From: VFMC01 sp963791635 | GTDB lineage: Bacteria; Actinomycetota; Acidimicrobiia; Acidimicrobiales; Ilumatobacteraceae | Direction of reading: 5' to 3' | NCBI GenBank assembly: GCA_963791635.1 | Contig: CAWBTC010000018.1 | Coordinates: forward strand, 1-64,000 | Length of the DNA stretch: 64,000 nt | In this document: one piece after another, positions 33,661-43,939 of the stretch | Position numbering within the stretch: position 1 is the stretch's first letter | Layout: the number at the start of each line of letters is the position of its first letter | Program-made: the position numbers and the translations under genes | Notes under the pieces: generated by a model | Seen by the model: only the letters and a program-made list of their open reading frames with translations | The model's database searches: none | What the model was told of the DNA's origin: nothing

Positions 33661-36270
33661 GTGACCAGGCAGGACGGCTCGACGAGCGACCCTCAGGGGC
33701 GCGCGTCGAGCCGTCGTCACATTTCGACACGTACCAAGATCGCCCTGTTGTCCCTCACGATGTGGGCGACGGCCGGGCTGTTGCTCGGAGTGCTCCACGG
33801 TCACCAGAACTGGTCCTTGAACGCCCGGTGGCCGTGGTGGCTCTCGTTGAGCGTGCTCGCGATGCTGTTCGCTTGTACCGAGGTGTTCGCGGTCCATCTG
33901 CGCATTCGGGCCGACGCTCATTCGTTCTCGCTCACCGAGCTCCCGCTCGGGCTCGGTCTGATCTTCGCCCCACCATGGATCCTGATCGCTGCCCAACTGC
34001 TCGGGGCCGGATCGGCGCTTGCGGTGCACCGCAAGCAAGGACCGTTGAAGTTGCTCTTCAACACTGGTGTCTTCGCGATCACGACGGTGACGGCGATCGG
34101 CGTCTTCCATGCACTTGTGTCCACGTGGCAGCCGTTCCGCCCGGCGATCGTGCTCGCTGCCATTCTCGCTCTCCTCGTCGAGGCGGCCCTCGCCACACTG
34201 CTGGTGTTTGCGGTGATCTCGATCTCGGCTGGATCGTGGCGGCTCGTCGACCTGCGGTCTGGCATGACGTTCGGGATGTTGACGGCGACGTTCACCACCA
34301 GCCTCGCTGGAATCGCCTCGATCGTCGTCGCCTCTTCCCCCGGCCTCGCCTGGTTGTTGCTCGTGCCGATCACCGGCACGTACTTGGCCAATTGGGCATA
34401 CACCACGCAACGGAGGCGCAACGAAGGTCTCGACTTCTTGAATCACGCCACCCAGTTGCTCAACCGATCGACCGAGCTCGACGAGGCGCTCATCGAGCTG
34501 CTGTGCCATGCCTGCGAGACCTTCAACGTCGCTGTCGCTGAGATCGTCTACCTCCCTGACCCCGAGAAGGACGCTGTCTGCGTCAGGGTCGAGCATGGTT
34601 CCTTCGTAGCGGCGTCCGCGGCGTCGGCGGAACGGAGTGCGCTGGCGCTGGACGTCGTCGCGCCCGGCAAGGCTCGACTCCTCCGGCCCGAGGTCGCGCC
34701 AGAGGACACTCGCCTGCTCGCCGCGTTGGACTTCCGGAACGCCGTGCTCGCCCCGATGCGTGGCGAGCATCGGATGCTCGGTGCACTGATCGTGGCCGAC
34801 CGGCTGAGCCAGGTGGTCGACTTCGACGCCAACGATGTGCGCTTGGCGGACACCCTTGCCGGTCAGACGGCGGTGGCTCTGGAAAACGGTCGTCTCGAGC
34901 AATCACTCGAACAACTGCGCATCCTCGAGGCACGCCTCACGGAACAGGCGCTCCATGACCCGTTGAGCGGACTCGCCAATCGCACGCTGTTCCGCGACTC
35001 ACTCCGAGCGCTGATCGAACTGCACGGGGGCATGCGCGGCGCCGTGCTGTTCATCGATCTCGACGACTTCAAGACCGTCAACGACAGTTTCGGGCATGCC
35101 GTCGGCGACGCCCTCTTGGTCGAAGTGGCGAATCGGTTGCGCAGGTGTGTCAGTGACCCCGACCTGACCGCCCGTCTCGGTGGAGACGAATTCGCAGTGC
35201 TCCTCACTGGCTCCGACGGCGACGACGGAAGCGCGACCGCTCTACGGATCCTGTCCGAACTCGAGCAACCCGCTCGCGTCCAGGGCTACGAACTCGAGAT
35301 CCGAGCGAGTGTCGGCATCGCTCGGATCGATCCCAAGTCGGATCCAGAGGCCATCATGCGCAACGCTGACACAGCGATGTACGTAGCGAAAGCAGAGGGC
35401 AAACACCGCGCCGTCGAGTTCGAGTCGTCGATGTTCGAGTCGAACATCGAGCGCTTCAACCTCCAGTCGGAGATCGCCCGTGCGCTGACGTCCGCCCAGT
35501 TCGTCGCGTGGTTCCAGCCCATCGTCAAGCTCGCCGAACCAGCGCTGGTCGGCGCGGAGGCGCTGGTGAGGTGGAAGCACCCGACCCGAGGAGTCCTCGC
35601 GCCTGATGATTTCCTTGGCGTCGCGGAGCAGACGGGGCTGATCGTGGAGATCGATCGATCGATCCTCGACCAGGCCTGCGCCTGGTTGGCCAGGGTCGAT
35701 GTCCGGTACCCAGGCCTCGTTCCATCGGTGAGCGTCAACCTGTCACCTCGGCACTTCAAGGACCACGAGATCGTCGCCGTGGTTCGCGCTGCACTCGAAC
35801 GGCATGCACTGACCCCCGATCGGTTGTGCATCGAGGTCACCGAGAACCTGATGTCGGATCGGGCCGACGAGGCGACCGAGGTGCTCACACTGCTCGACGA
35901 ACTCGGCGTGTCACTGTCGCTCGACGACTTCGGCACCGGGTACTCGTCGCTCAGCTACCTTCAATCATTCCCCGTGGACAACATCAAGATCGCAAAGGCC
36001 TTCATCGACGATCTGGACACCTCGCCGAGCCAGCGAGCCTTTGCCAAGGCGATCATGGCCCTCGCTGACGCACTCGAGAAGACGGTCATCGCCGAGGGCG
36101 TGGAACGACCTGAGCAGCTCGAGCTCCTTCGCGGATTCGGCTGCTCCGCAGGCCAGGGCTACTACTTCGGACGGCCGATGGAGGAGACCACGTTCCTCAC
36201 ATGGGCGCAACGGTTCGCGAACACGGAACCATTCGTGTACCAATACGAGCAACGCGTCTCGATGCTCTGA
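33661..36270 (+). CDS. Membrane GAF-GGDEF-EAL cyclic-di-GMP signalling protein
   Basis: About 869 residues, intact. Residues about 25-260 form 6-8 transmembrane helices (LSLTMWATAGLLLGVL onward), a MASE-type sensor. A GAF-like domain follows (ELDEALIELLCHACETF to LAGQTAVALENGRLEQ). The GGDEF domain has RLGGDEFAVLL (about 505-515), an active-site signature for diguanylate cyclase. The EAL domain has GAEALVRWKHPTRG, VTENLMSD and LDDFGTGYSSLSYLQSFPVDNIKIAKAF, so phosphodiesterase residues are also retained. Both activities are possible. I prefer GTG 33661 over ATG 33628. Confidence 0.93.
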   Translation: MTRQDGSTSDPQGRASSRRHISTRTKIALLSLTMWATAGLLLGVLHGHQNWSLNARWPWWLSLSVLAMLFACTEVFAVHLRIRADAHSFSLTELPLGLGLIFAPPWILIAAQLLGAGSALAVHRKQGPLKLLFNTGVFAITTVTAIGVFHALVSTWQPFRPAIVLAAILALLVEAALATLLVFAVISISAGSWRLVDLRSGMTFGMLTATFTTSLAGIASIVVASSPGLAWLLLVPITGTYLANWAYTTQRRRNEGLDFLNHATQLLNRSTELDEALIELLCHACETFNVAVAEIVYLPDPEKDAVCVRVEHGSFVAASAASAERSALALDVVAPGKARLLRPEVAPEDTRLLAALDFRNAVLAPMRGEHRMLGALIVADRLSQVVDFDANDVRLADTLAGQTAVALENGRLEQSLEQLRILEARLTEQALHDPLSGLANRTLFRDSLRALIELHGGMRGAVLFIDLDDFKTVNDSFGHAVGDALLVEVANRLRRCVSDPDLTARLGGDEFAVLLTGSDGDDGSATALRILSELEQPARVQGYELEIRASVGIARIDPKSDPEAIMRNADTAMYVAKAEGKHRAVEFESSMFESNIERFNLQSEIARALTSAQFVAWFQPIVKLAEPALVGAEALVRWKHPTRGVLAPDDFLGVAEQTGLIVEIDRSILDQACAWLARVDVRYPGLVPSVSVNLSPRHFKDHEIVAVVRAALERHALTPDRLCIEVTENLMSDRADEATEVLTLLDELGVSLSLDDFGTGYSSLSYLQSFPVDNIKIAKAFIDDLDTSPSQRAFAKAIMALADALEKTVIAEGVERPEQLELLRGFGCSAGQGYYFGRPMEETTFLTWAQRFANTEPFVYQYEQRVSML

Positions 36271-36480
36271 CAGTCCCATCCGTCACCGCGCCAGCTCCCT
36301 CTCCGACCAAACTCCTCGTCCCGCCTCAGCAAGAACTCGGCGAGGAGCCTCGGGCTCTCGCGCTGAGCGACGGTCACGACCGCTGAAACTCCGGTAGTTG
36401 ACGTACACGGTCTGCAGGCTCCACAGTTCGCCTCGATACAGCGTGGTGCGGGGCAGCACTCGCTCGGACCCGTCTTCTCA

Positions 36481-36503
36481 CCTCTCAAGGTGGCGGCACG
36501 GGT
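36481..36503 (+). repeat. Second copy of the tRNA-Glu anticodon-arm core
   Basis: The 23 bp CCTCTCAAGGTGGCGGCACGGGT-type sequence is identical to 30,368-30,390; to its left both copies share TCAC and a weakly similar stretch (GGCA-CACT-CGGAC). After it the T-arm is lost (gtgcatcg). The region 36,271-36,619 has no gene; I see nothing else in it. Confidence 0.6.
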
Positions 36504-36619
36504 GTGCATCGTTGTCGAGCGAATCCCTCAGACCCTGAAGGTCGAACGCCCGAACCTGAGCGCTCGAGGCCGGTGCGCGAAGCCATCGAGCAATCATCCT
36601 CGACTCCGGCCGGGAACGG

Positions 36620-36650
36620 AAAGAGCCGGCCCTCAACGGACCGGCTCTTT
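36620..36650. terminator. Terminator after tRNA-Gln
   Basis: AAAGAGCCGG-(11)-CCGGCTCTTT: a perfect 10-bp stem with flanking A and T runs, usable in both directions. It lies 12 bp from the 3' end of the minus-strand tRNA-Gln. Confidence 0.82.
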
Positions 36651-36662
36651 CGCTTGCGATGG

Positions 36663-36734
36663 TTGGGGAACAAGGACTCGAACCCTGAATAACAGTACCA
36701 GAAACTGCTGTGTTGCCAATTACACCATTCCCCA
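36663..36734 (-). tRNA. tRNA-Gln, anticodon CTG
   Basis: Minus strand: acceptor TGGGGAA / TTCCCCA, D-arm TGGTGTAATTGGCAACACA, anticodon stem GCAGT-TTCTGGT-ACTGT with CTG, variable TATTC and T-arm AGGGTTCGAGTCCTT. All stems pair. 72 nt. gltX lies 2 kb away on the same strand; a tRNA-Gln/tRNA-Glu pair near gltX is a known actinobacterial arrangement. Confidence 0.93.
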
Positions 36735-36883
36735 TCGAGACCTTCTCGGAACCCGTGGAACACCGATTCTAACCACCACTGTCCGGGGCTCCCACCTCAT
36801 TCAGCGGTGCACATCGCCACATGGCACAGCCACGACCGTCCACCCCGGGAACACCGGCGCCTGCCCGATACGTTGCGAGCTGC

Positions 36884-37927
36884 ATGCCTTCCGTCGCGCT
36901 CTCCGTCCTCGATCTCGCCCCCGTCTCGTCCGGCAGTACGCCAGCCGATGCGCTGCACGCGTCGATCGCGCTCGCCCGTCTGGCCGATGAGTTGGGCTTC
37001 GGGCGCTACTGGGTCGCCGAGCATCACAACATGCCCGGCATCGCCAGCTCGTCGCCGGCGGTCCTGATCGCCCACCTCGCGCAGGCAACCAGCCGCATCC
37101 GGCTCGGCTCGGGCGGCGTGATGCTGCCCAACCACTCGCCCCTTGCGGTCGCCGAGCAGTTCGGCATGCTGGAGGCGCTGCACCCCGGCCGCATCGACCT
37201 CGGCCTCGGCCGTGCCCCCGGCACCGATCGGCTCACGGCTCGAGCGCTGCGCCGCGGCGCCGGCGACGAGACCGCAGACGATTTCCCTCGCCAGCTCGCC
37301 GAGCTGATGGGCTACTTCGAGGGTTCGCCCTCCGAATCCGATTCCTCGAGGAACACGTCCGGCTCCATCCACGCCGTGCCGGCCCGTGGCTACTCGCCTG
37401 ACATCTGGCTGCTGGGCAGTAGCGACTACAGCGCCACCCTCGCCGGTCACCTCGGCCTGCCGTTCGCGTTCGCCCACCACTTCGCCGGGGGCAACACCAA
37501 CGCCGCAGTGCAGGCCTATCGCGCCACGTTCCGCCCCGGCCAGATCGAGGTACCGAAGCTCGCGCTCGGGGTGAACGTCGTCTGCGCCGACACCGACGAG
37601 CACGCCCAGTGGCTGGCCGGCTCGGGGGCGCTTGCGATCGTCCGCCTCCGCCAGGGTCGTCCCGACGTGTACCCCTCGCCTGAGGAGGCCGCCGCCCACC
37701 TGTACACGCCGATGGAACGCGAGATCGTGCGCAGCTGGACCTCGAGCCACGTCATCGGATCGCCCGAGACCGTCCGCACCGGGCTGCTCGAACTCGTCGC
37801 CCGCACCGGCGCCGACGAATTGCTGATCACCACCAACATCCACGCCCCCGCAGATCGGATGAAGTCGTTTCGTCTGGTCGCCGACGTGATCGACCGAGTC
37901 GACGGCGAGCTCACCCTCACCCGCTGA
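36884..37927 (+). CDS. LLM-class flavin-dependent oxidoreductase
   Basis: 347 residues, intact. VALSVLDLAPVSSGSTPADAL, LGFGRYWVAEHHNMPGIASSSPAVLIAHLAQATSRIRLGSGGVMLPNHSPL, VAEQFGMLEALHPGRIDLGLGRAPGTD are the bacterial-luciferase-like TIM-barrel motifs that bind FMNH2; this is the YhbW/MsnO8-like subgroup. Substrate unknown. The ATG lies 9 nt after a TACGTT hexamer, so a near-leaderless transcript is likely. Near the tRNA-Gln, on the opposite strand. Confidence 0.9.
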   Translation: MPSVALSVLDLAPVSSGSTPADALHASIALARLADELGFGRYWVAEHHNMPGIASSSPAVLIAHLAQATSRIRLGSGGVMLPNHSPLAVAEQFGMLEALHPGRIDLGLGRAPGTDRLTARALRRGAGDETADDFPRQLAELMGYFEGSPSESDSSRNTSGSIHAVPARGYSPDIWLLGSSDYSATLAGHLGLPFAFAHHFAGGNTNAAVQAYRATFRPGQIEVPKLALGVNVVCADTDEHAQWLAGSGALAIVRLRQGRPDVYPSPEEAAAHLYTPMEREIVRSWTSSHVIGSPETVRTGLLELVARTGADELLITTNIHAPADRMKSFRLVADVIDRVDGELTLTR

Positions 37928-37934
37928 CGATCAT

Positions 37935-37975
37935 CCGTGAGCCAACGGTCGCCTCACGCGGCGTTTCGCTCACGG
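37935..37975. terminator. Dyad between convergent genes (CCGTGAGC family)
   Basis: CCGTGAGC (37935-37942) and GCTCACGG (37968-37975) pair, with an additional weaker stem inside. It separates the convergent oxidoreductase and DUF218 genes. The same arm sequence forms the strong hairpin at 53,618-53,658. Confidence 0.55.
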
Positions 37976-37994
37976 ACGACGACGGGCGGACCCG

Positions 37995-38699
37995 TCAGCC
38001 GGTGATGTCGAGGAGGTGGTCGAAACCGATGATGCGACCGACGGCCACCCCCGCGGCTTCCTTGACCTCGCGAGCGAACTCCTCGCCACCGGTGACCGTG
38101 GTGGTGGGCGTCGGCGACACGTAGGCGGTGAGGCCCAGTTCCTCGGCCGAAAGGCGGCTGCGCAACAGGTGGAACGGGTCACTCACGATCAACACCGATC
38201 GCTTTCCCAACGGCGCGAGCAGCTCGGCCACACCCCGCAACGATTCGTACGACGACCGGCCCTCGCCCTCGCGCACGATCGCGGCGTCGGGTACTCCCCG
38301 CTCGATCAGGTAGTCGGCCGAGGCATCTGCCTCCGTGAAGCGGTCGCCGGGCTGTTTGCCTCCGGTGACCACGATCGTGTCCGCATACCCGGCGACCCAC
38401 AGCTCCAGCACGTGGTCGAGCCTCGCCTGCAACTGCAGCGACGGGCGCCCGTCGTACTGGGCCGCGCCCATCACGACGATCGCATCCACGTCCCTGGCCT
38501 CGTCGCTGCGACCGGTCGACCACACCTGGTACAGCGAGATCCCGAAGTACCCAACCATCACCAGCACGAACGCCAGCAGCGACAGGAACGCTCGTTTCGG
38601 CCAGCGCCGGCGCCGCAGGATCCGCACGCCACCCACGGGCGTGGGATCGACCACTGGCGCATCGAGCGCCGTGGTGGCGGACCAGAGATCGTCGCTCAC
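37995..38699 (-). CDS. DUF218 (YdcF/SanA-like) membrane protein
   Basis: 234 residues, intact from the GTG at 38699, which overlaps the gltX stop (GTGA). One N-terminal transmembrane helix (AFLSLLAFVLVMVGYFGISLY) precedes the DUF218 domain: VDAIVVMGAAQYDGRPSLQLQARLDH, IVVTGGKQPGDRFTEADASADYL, EGEGRSSYESL, VLIVSDPFHLLRS. Members are implicated in envelope barrier functions; biochemistry unknown. Co-transcribed with gltX. Confidence 0.86.
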   Translation of the reverse strand: MSDDLWSATTALDAPVVDPTPVGGVRILRRRRWPKRAFLSLLAFVLVMVGYFGISLYQVWSTGRSDEARDVDAIVVMGAAQYDGRPSLQLQARLDHVLELWVAGYADTIVVTGGKQPGDRFTEADASADYLIERGVPDAAIVREGEGRSSYESLRGVAELLAPLGKRSVLIVSDPFHLLRSRLSAEELGLTAYVSPTPTTTVTGGEEFAREVKEAAGVAVGRIIGFDHLLDITG

Positions 38700-40119
38700 G
38701 CGACGTGGACGCCCCTGGGGAGCGCACGCAGCCGGCGCAGCACCTCGTCGCGACCGAGCAGCTCCATCGCTTCGTACAACGGCGGGCCCGACGGTGCGTC
38801 CGGTGATCGCCACTCGGATCGGCGCCTGCGCCTTGCCCGGCTTCAACCCGTGCGCCTCGGCGATCGCATCGAACGCAGTCTTCAGCGCGTCGTGGGTCCA
38901 CTCGCACGTCTCGTACGCAGTGATCGTCTCGGCGACGAGCTCTGCCGCGTTCTCCACGGCCCATGCCTTCGACAGGTCCTTCTCGTCGAACTGCGGATGC
39001 GGCAAGAACATGAAGTCCACGACACCCGGCGCCTCGGCCAGCGTGGTCGCCCGCTGCTGGATGAACGGTGCCATCGCGGCGAACTGGTCTGCATCCCAGC
39101 CTCGCGTCTGGATGCGCCTCACGCCATTGCGCGCACCACGGCTCGGCGGCCGCAACGAACTCGTCGACCGACATCGCACGGATGTAGGTGCCGTTGAACG
39201 CCGCCAGCTTCTTCAGGTCGAAGAACGCAGGAGACTTCGCAACGTCCTCGAGTGCGAAGGCCTCCTGCATCGCCGACCACGGCTGGATCTCCTCGTCGCC
39301 CGGCGACCAACCGAGCGTCATGAGGTAGTTCACCATCGCGTCGGCGAGGTAGCCCTCGTCGCGGTAGCTCTCGAGCGCCACCTTGTCGCGGCGCTTGGAG
39401 ATCTTCTTGCGCTGTTCGTTGACCAGCAGCGGCACGTGCGCCCACACGGGCGACTCGTGACCGAGGGCCTCCCACAGCATCTGCTGCTTCGGCGTGTTCG
39501 GCAGATGCTCCTCGGCACGGATCACATGGCTGATCCGCATCGTCACGTCGTCGACCACGTTCGCGAGTAGGAACATCGGCGACCCATTGCCGCGCAACAG
39601 CACGAAGTCCTCGATCGTCGCGTTGTCGAAGACCACCTCTCCGCGCACGAGGTCGCGCACCACCGTGGATCCCGAGGGCACCCGGAAGCGCAGCACCCGA
39701 CCCGCGCCCGGCCCGAGCCCGAGGTCGCGCGACCAACCTCCGTAGCCGGTGACGCCCTCGGCCTTGGCTCGCTCCTGGATCTGGTCGGGTGTCATCTCGC
39801 AGTAGTAGGCGGCACCGGACTCGAACAGACGCCCGGCCTCGGCCACATGGCGCTCGGCGTCGTGGCTCTGGAAGTACGGGCCTTCGAAGGTGGGGTCATC
39901 CGAATGGATGCCGATCCATGCGAGGGCATCGATGATGCCCTGGTTCCACTCGGGCCGGTTGCGATCGGCGTCGGTGTCCTCGATGCGCAGCACGAACGTG
40001 CCGCCAAGTCGCTTGGCGAGCGCCCAGTTGTAGAGCGCGGTGCGGGCACCGCCCACGTGGAAGTAGCCCGTGGGTGACGGTGCGATTCGAAACCGCGGCG
40101 GAATGCGAGGGGCGTCCAT
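38696..40119 (-). CDS. gltX: Glutamyl-tRNA synthetase (two frameshifts)
   Basis: Charges tRNA-Glu (and often tRNA-Gln for later amidation). ATG at 40119 opens MDAPRIPPRFRIAPSPTGYFHVGGARTALYNW with the HIGH-type motif PSPTGYFHVG; VLRIEDTDADRNRPEW and the KMSKS variant KISKRRDKVALESYRDEGYLADAMVNYL follow. An indel near 39,125 and another near 38,795 break the C-terminal anticodon-binding part, which still reads GRTVGPPLYEAMELLGRDEVLRRLRAL. About 470 residues. Confidence 0.93.
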
Positions 40120-40184
40120 AGCTCGAAGCACGCTATCCGCGCTCCCCTGCCGGCAAGGGCCGCGCCGTGCCCGAGGACCGAGCG

Positions 40185-43100
40185 TCAGTGAGCTCGCACC
40201 GTGGTGAGCACGAGGTTGCGGAGTTGGCGCAACGCCACCGACAACGTGGTCACGTCATAGCTCTCGGCTCGGCGGATCTCGGTGAGCATCGCGGTTGCTC
40301 GGGTGAGCACCCGGTCGTTTGCGGTCTTCCAGACCTCGACGCCGCCGACACCCACGGCGTCCTCGGTGAGCTCAGCCAGCGCGGCCAGCAGATCGTCACG
40401 AAGCGCGGAACGAGCCTGGGTCTGCCACCGGTCGCTGCGCGGTAGTGCGCCGACGGCATCCCACAACCATCCCGCATCGACGGCCTCGAACATCTCCCAG
40501 TACGCCTTGGCGACCGTCGCCACGCCGGTGCCCGACTGCTGCGCCATCTCGATCACGTCGAACGCGGTGTGCGCCAACGGCCACATCGCCGAGCGCTGCG
40601 CCAGATCCTCCGGCACGCCCGAGGCGAGACGGCTCGCCTCGAGCGCAAACGTGAGGTCGCGCATCCGTCCGGTGAGCACCTCGTCCTGGGCAGTCGCGAG
40701 CCGTTCCATCAGAACGCGGAACTGCTGCACCACCTCGGCGATCGCCACCGGCGGTCGACGGTGCCGCAGGATCCAACTCACGCCCCGTTCGAGCATCCGC
40801 CGCGCTTCGAGGAACAGCTCCACCTGAACATCGAGGCGCACGTCGGCCCCGAGCTCTTCGATCCGGTCCCACCAACGAACCAGGTCGAAGACGTCGCGCG
40901 CCGCGATCCATGCGCGGGTGATGTCCACGACGCCCACCCCGGTGTCTTCGAGGATGCGATGGTCGAAGCTGATGCCCGAGATGTTCACCAGCTGGTTCCC
41001 GATCTGAGTTGCGATGATCTCGCGGCGCAGGCGGTGCCGATCGATCTGCTCGGCGAACCGCTCGCGCAGCGCCGTCGGGAAGTACCGCACCAGTTCGGGC
41101 TCCAGGTATGGATCGTCGGGCAGCCCGGCCTGGACCATCAGGTCGATGTTGGTGGTCTTCGTGTACGCGAGCAGCACCGCGAATTCAGGCGTGGTGAGGC
41201 CGCCGCCGCCTGCCTGACGCTCGGCGATCTGCTTGTCCGTGGGAAGGAACTCGAGCGAGCGGTTGATCCATCCTTCGGATTCCAGCGTGTTGAGGTAGCG
41301 CGCGTGAACGTTCACCATCGGCAGCGCCTGGCGGCGGGCGATGGCGAGCGCGAGCGTCTGTGCCCGGTTGTCGTCGAGCACCTGCTCACCAACCTCGTCG
41401 GTCATCGAGGCGAGCAGCTCGTCGCGCTCGCTGAGCGTCATGCCTGTCGACGTCATCACGTCGGACAACAGGATCTTGATGTTCACCTCGTGGTCGCTGC
41501 AGTCCACGCCGGCCGAGTTGTCGATCGCGTCGGTGTACACGAGCCCGCCGTTGAGCGCGTACTCGATCCGCCCGCGTTGGGTGAGGCCGAGGTTGCCGCC
41601 CTCGCCCACCATCTTGCACCGCAACTCGTTGCCGTTCACCCGCAGGCCGTCGTTCGCACGGTCACCGACCTCGGCATGGCTCTCGCTGCTGGCCTTCACG
41701 TACGTGCCGATGCCACCGTTCCACAGCACGTCCACCGGTGCTTTCAGGATGGTCGCCAGGAGCTCGAGCGGGGTGAACGTGGCTCGGTCGGTACCCAACA
41801 CGCGCTGCATCTGCGGCGAGAGATCGACGTGCTTCGCTGTACGCGAGAACACGCCTCCCCCAGCAGAGATCACCGCCTTGTCGTAGTCGTCCCAGCTGCT
41901 GCGTGCGAGGGCGAACAACCGTGCACGCTCGGCGTACGACTCGGCCGGATCCGGGTCGGGGTCGAGGAAGATGTGACGATGGTCGAACGCAGCCAGCAGC
42001 TTCAGGTGTGACGACCGCAGCATGCCGTTGCCGAACACGTCGCCACTCATGTCGCCGATGCCGACAACAGTGATGGGGTCGCTGTCGGCGTTCTTGCCGA
42101 TCGCGCGCGCGTGGCGGCGTACGCTCTCCCACGCACCTCGGGCGGTGATACCCATCGCCTTGTGGTCGTAGCCCGCGCTTCCGCCACTCGCGAACGCATC
42201 GCCGAGCCAGAAGCCGTACGACGCGGAGATCGCATTGGCGATGTCGCTGAACGTGGCTGTGCCCTTGTCGGCCGCGACCACGAGGTAGGGGTCGTTGCCG
42301 TCGTACCGCACGGTGCGCGGCGGCGGCACGATCTCGCCGTCGACGATGTTGTCGGTGAGGTCGAGCAGGCCACTCACGAATGCCTGGTAGCACGCGACGC
42401 CTTCTGCTCGGTACTCCTCCGGGCTCGACGTCGGCCGCTTGGGGAAGAAGCCGCCCTTCGCTCCCGTCGGCACGATGACCGCGTTCTTCACCATCTGCGC
42501 CTTGACGAGGCCGAGCACCTCGGTACGGAAGTCCTCGCGCCGGTCGCTCCAGCGCAGGCCACCCCGAGCGATCGGGCCACCACGCAGGTGCACGCCCTCC
42601 ACGCGTGGCGAGCACACCCAGATCTCGAACATCGGACGCGGCAGCGGCAGGTCGGGCACCTTCGCCGGATCGAGCTTGAACGCCATCACCTCGCGGGTAC
42701 TGCCGCGTGGGCTCCCTCGCGGTACACGTTGGTGCGGAGCGTGGCGTCCACCAGCATCAACAGGGCACGAAGCGTGCGGTCGTCATCGAGGCTGGGCACC
42801 GCATCGAGCAGTTGCGCGAGGCGTTCACGCAACGCTGCGTCACCGTCGGCAGGCCGCTCGAGATCGGGATCGAAGCGGTGCTCGAACAGCTCAACGATCA
42901 CCTTGGTGATCGTTGCATGACGCACGACCGTCGACTCGATGTACTGCTGGCTGAACGGGAACCCGATCTGACGCACGTACCGCGCGTACGCGCGCACCAC
43001 TTCCACTTGACGAGCGGTGAGGCCGGCACCGAGCACGAGCCGGTTGAAGCCGTCGGTCTCGATCGTGCCGCGGAATGCCCCCTCGAACGCCCGGCACAGC

Positions 43101-43540
43101 TCGGTCGCGAGGCCCTCGTCCGCGAGGTCGACACCAGCGGGCACCTTCACGCCCACATCGTGCAGATGCACGTGAGTGTCGTGGTCGAGGTGGAACGCGA
43201 ACGCCCGCTCGTCCTGGGCGCGCATGCCCAGATGGTCGAGCAGCGGCAGCAGGTCGGCCAACGGGATCGATGCACCGTTGCGGTACACGCGGAAGCGCCA
43301 CTCGTCGGGTCCCGCTTCGGCGAACCGCATCACCGTGGTGGTGATGTCGCCGCCGCCATCGGCGAGTGCGACGATGCGGGGCAGGTCGAGTGCGGCGGTG
43401 GGCGGGTAGTTCAGCTCGTCGTAGCCGGCCGGCAGCACGGGAGCAAGCCTGTCGAGCACCCCTGCCTGCGCGCCGAGCTCGCCGCGTGTGGCAGCGAGCC
43501 AGTCGTCGCCGGCCTGACCGACCGCGAGGGTGAGTGCCAT
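40185..43540 (-). CDS. NAD-specific glutamate dehydrogenase, large (about 115 kDa) class; one frameshift
   Basis: Interconverts glutamate and 2-oxoglutarate. The ATG at 43540 has a GAAAGAGG Shine-Dalgarno. The N-terminal 285 residues (GDDWLAATRGELG to TLRTNVYREG) are one frame; an indel near 42,692 passes to AFKLDPAKVPDLPLPRPMFEIWVCSPRVEGVHLRGGPIARGGLRWSDR, VKNAVIVPTGAKGGFFPKR (catalytic Lys), GIGDMSGDVFGNGML (NAD domain) and the long helical C-terminus. About 1,118 residues in all, matching the shorter L-GDH class rather than the 180-kDa one. The helical tail may serve oligomerisation or allosteric control. Confidence 0.9.
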
Positions 43541-43648
43541 GTGTGTGGTACCTCTTTCCAATCGGTGCGACGCCGTTGTCACACGTCAGGGTGCCACCAG
43601 TGTGGCATCTCAGCGCGAGACGACCGTTCGTTCGAGACCCCGCCTGTC

Positions 43649-43885
43649 CAGCGTTCTGGTCGCGGATGTCGGCGGTTCTCGCGGGAGATCGCAACCAGAA
43701 CGCTGCGGCGGTCGCTCGAACACATCGGCCCAAGACAGATCGGCCTGCAGCGTTCTGGTCGCGGATGTCGGCGGTTCTCGCGGGAGATCGCGACCAGAAC
43801 GCTGCGGCGGTCCCCCGCTCAGATCGGCCCGCAGTGTTCCGGACGCGATCCTCGGCGGTTCTCGCGGGAGCTCGCGACCAGAAGG
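43649..43885. repeat. Tandem long inverted repeats between divergent genes
   Basis: CAGCGTTCTGGTCGC (43649-43663) pairs with GCAACCAGAACGCTG (43691-43705, one mismatch); the same unit 99 bp later is perfect (43748-43762 with 43790-43804). A third, diverged unit starts at 43,832. The loop in each contains CGGCGGTTCTCGCGGGAG. No gene lies between 43,541 and 43,939, so this occupies the divergent promoter region of the dehydrogenase and VIT genes. Confidence 0.88.
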
Positions 43886-43939
43886 ATCGTGACCGATGGC
43901 CCGAAACCCGGGCCGGTGATGACGGGTAACGTGACGCCC

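Noticed and set aside
33079..33664. Repetitive antisense and shifted frames over the subtilase tail
   Set aside because: Products of the 15-bp repeat; the plus-strand protease frame explains it.
42686..42700. Glutamate dehydrogenase as two separate subunit genes
   Set aside because: The two halves overlap in different frames exactly within one conserved domain, so an indel is simpler.
43649..43885. CRISPR array or attenuator
   Set aside because: Only two good units, palindromic, spaced 99 bp with similar rather than unique sequence between them.
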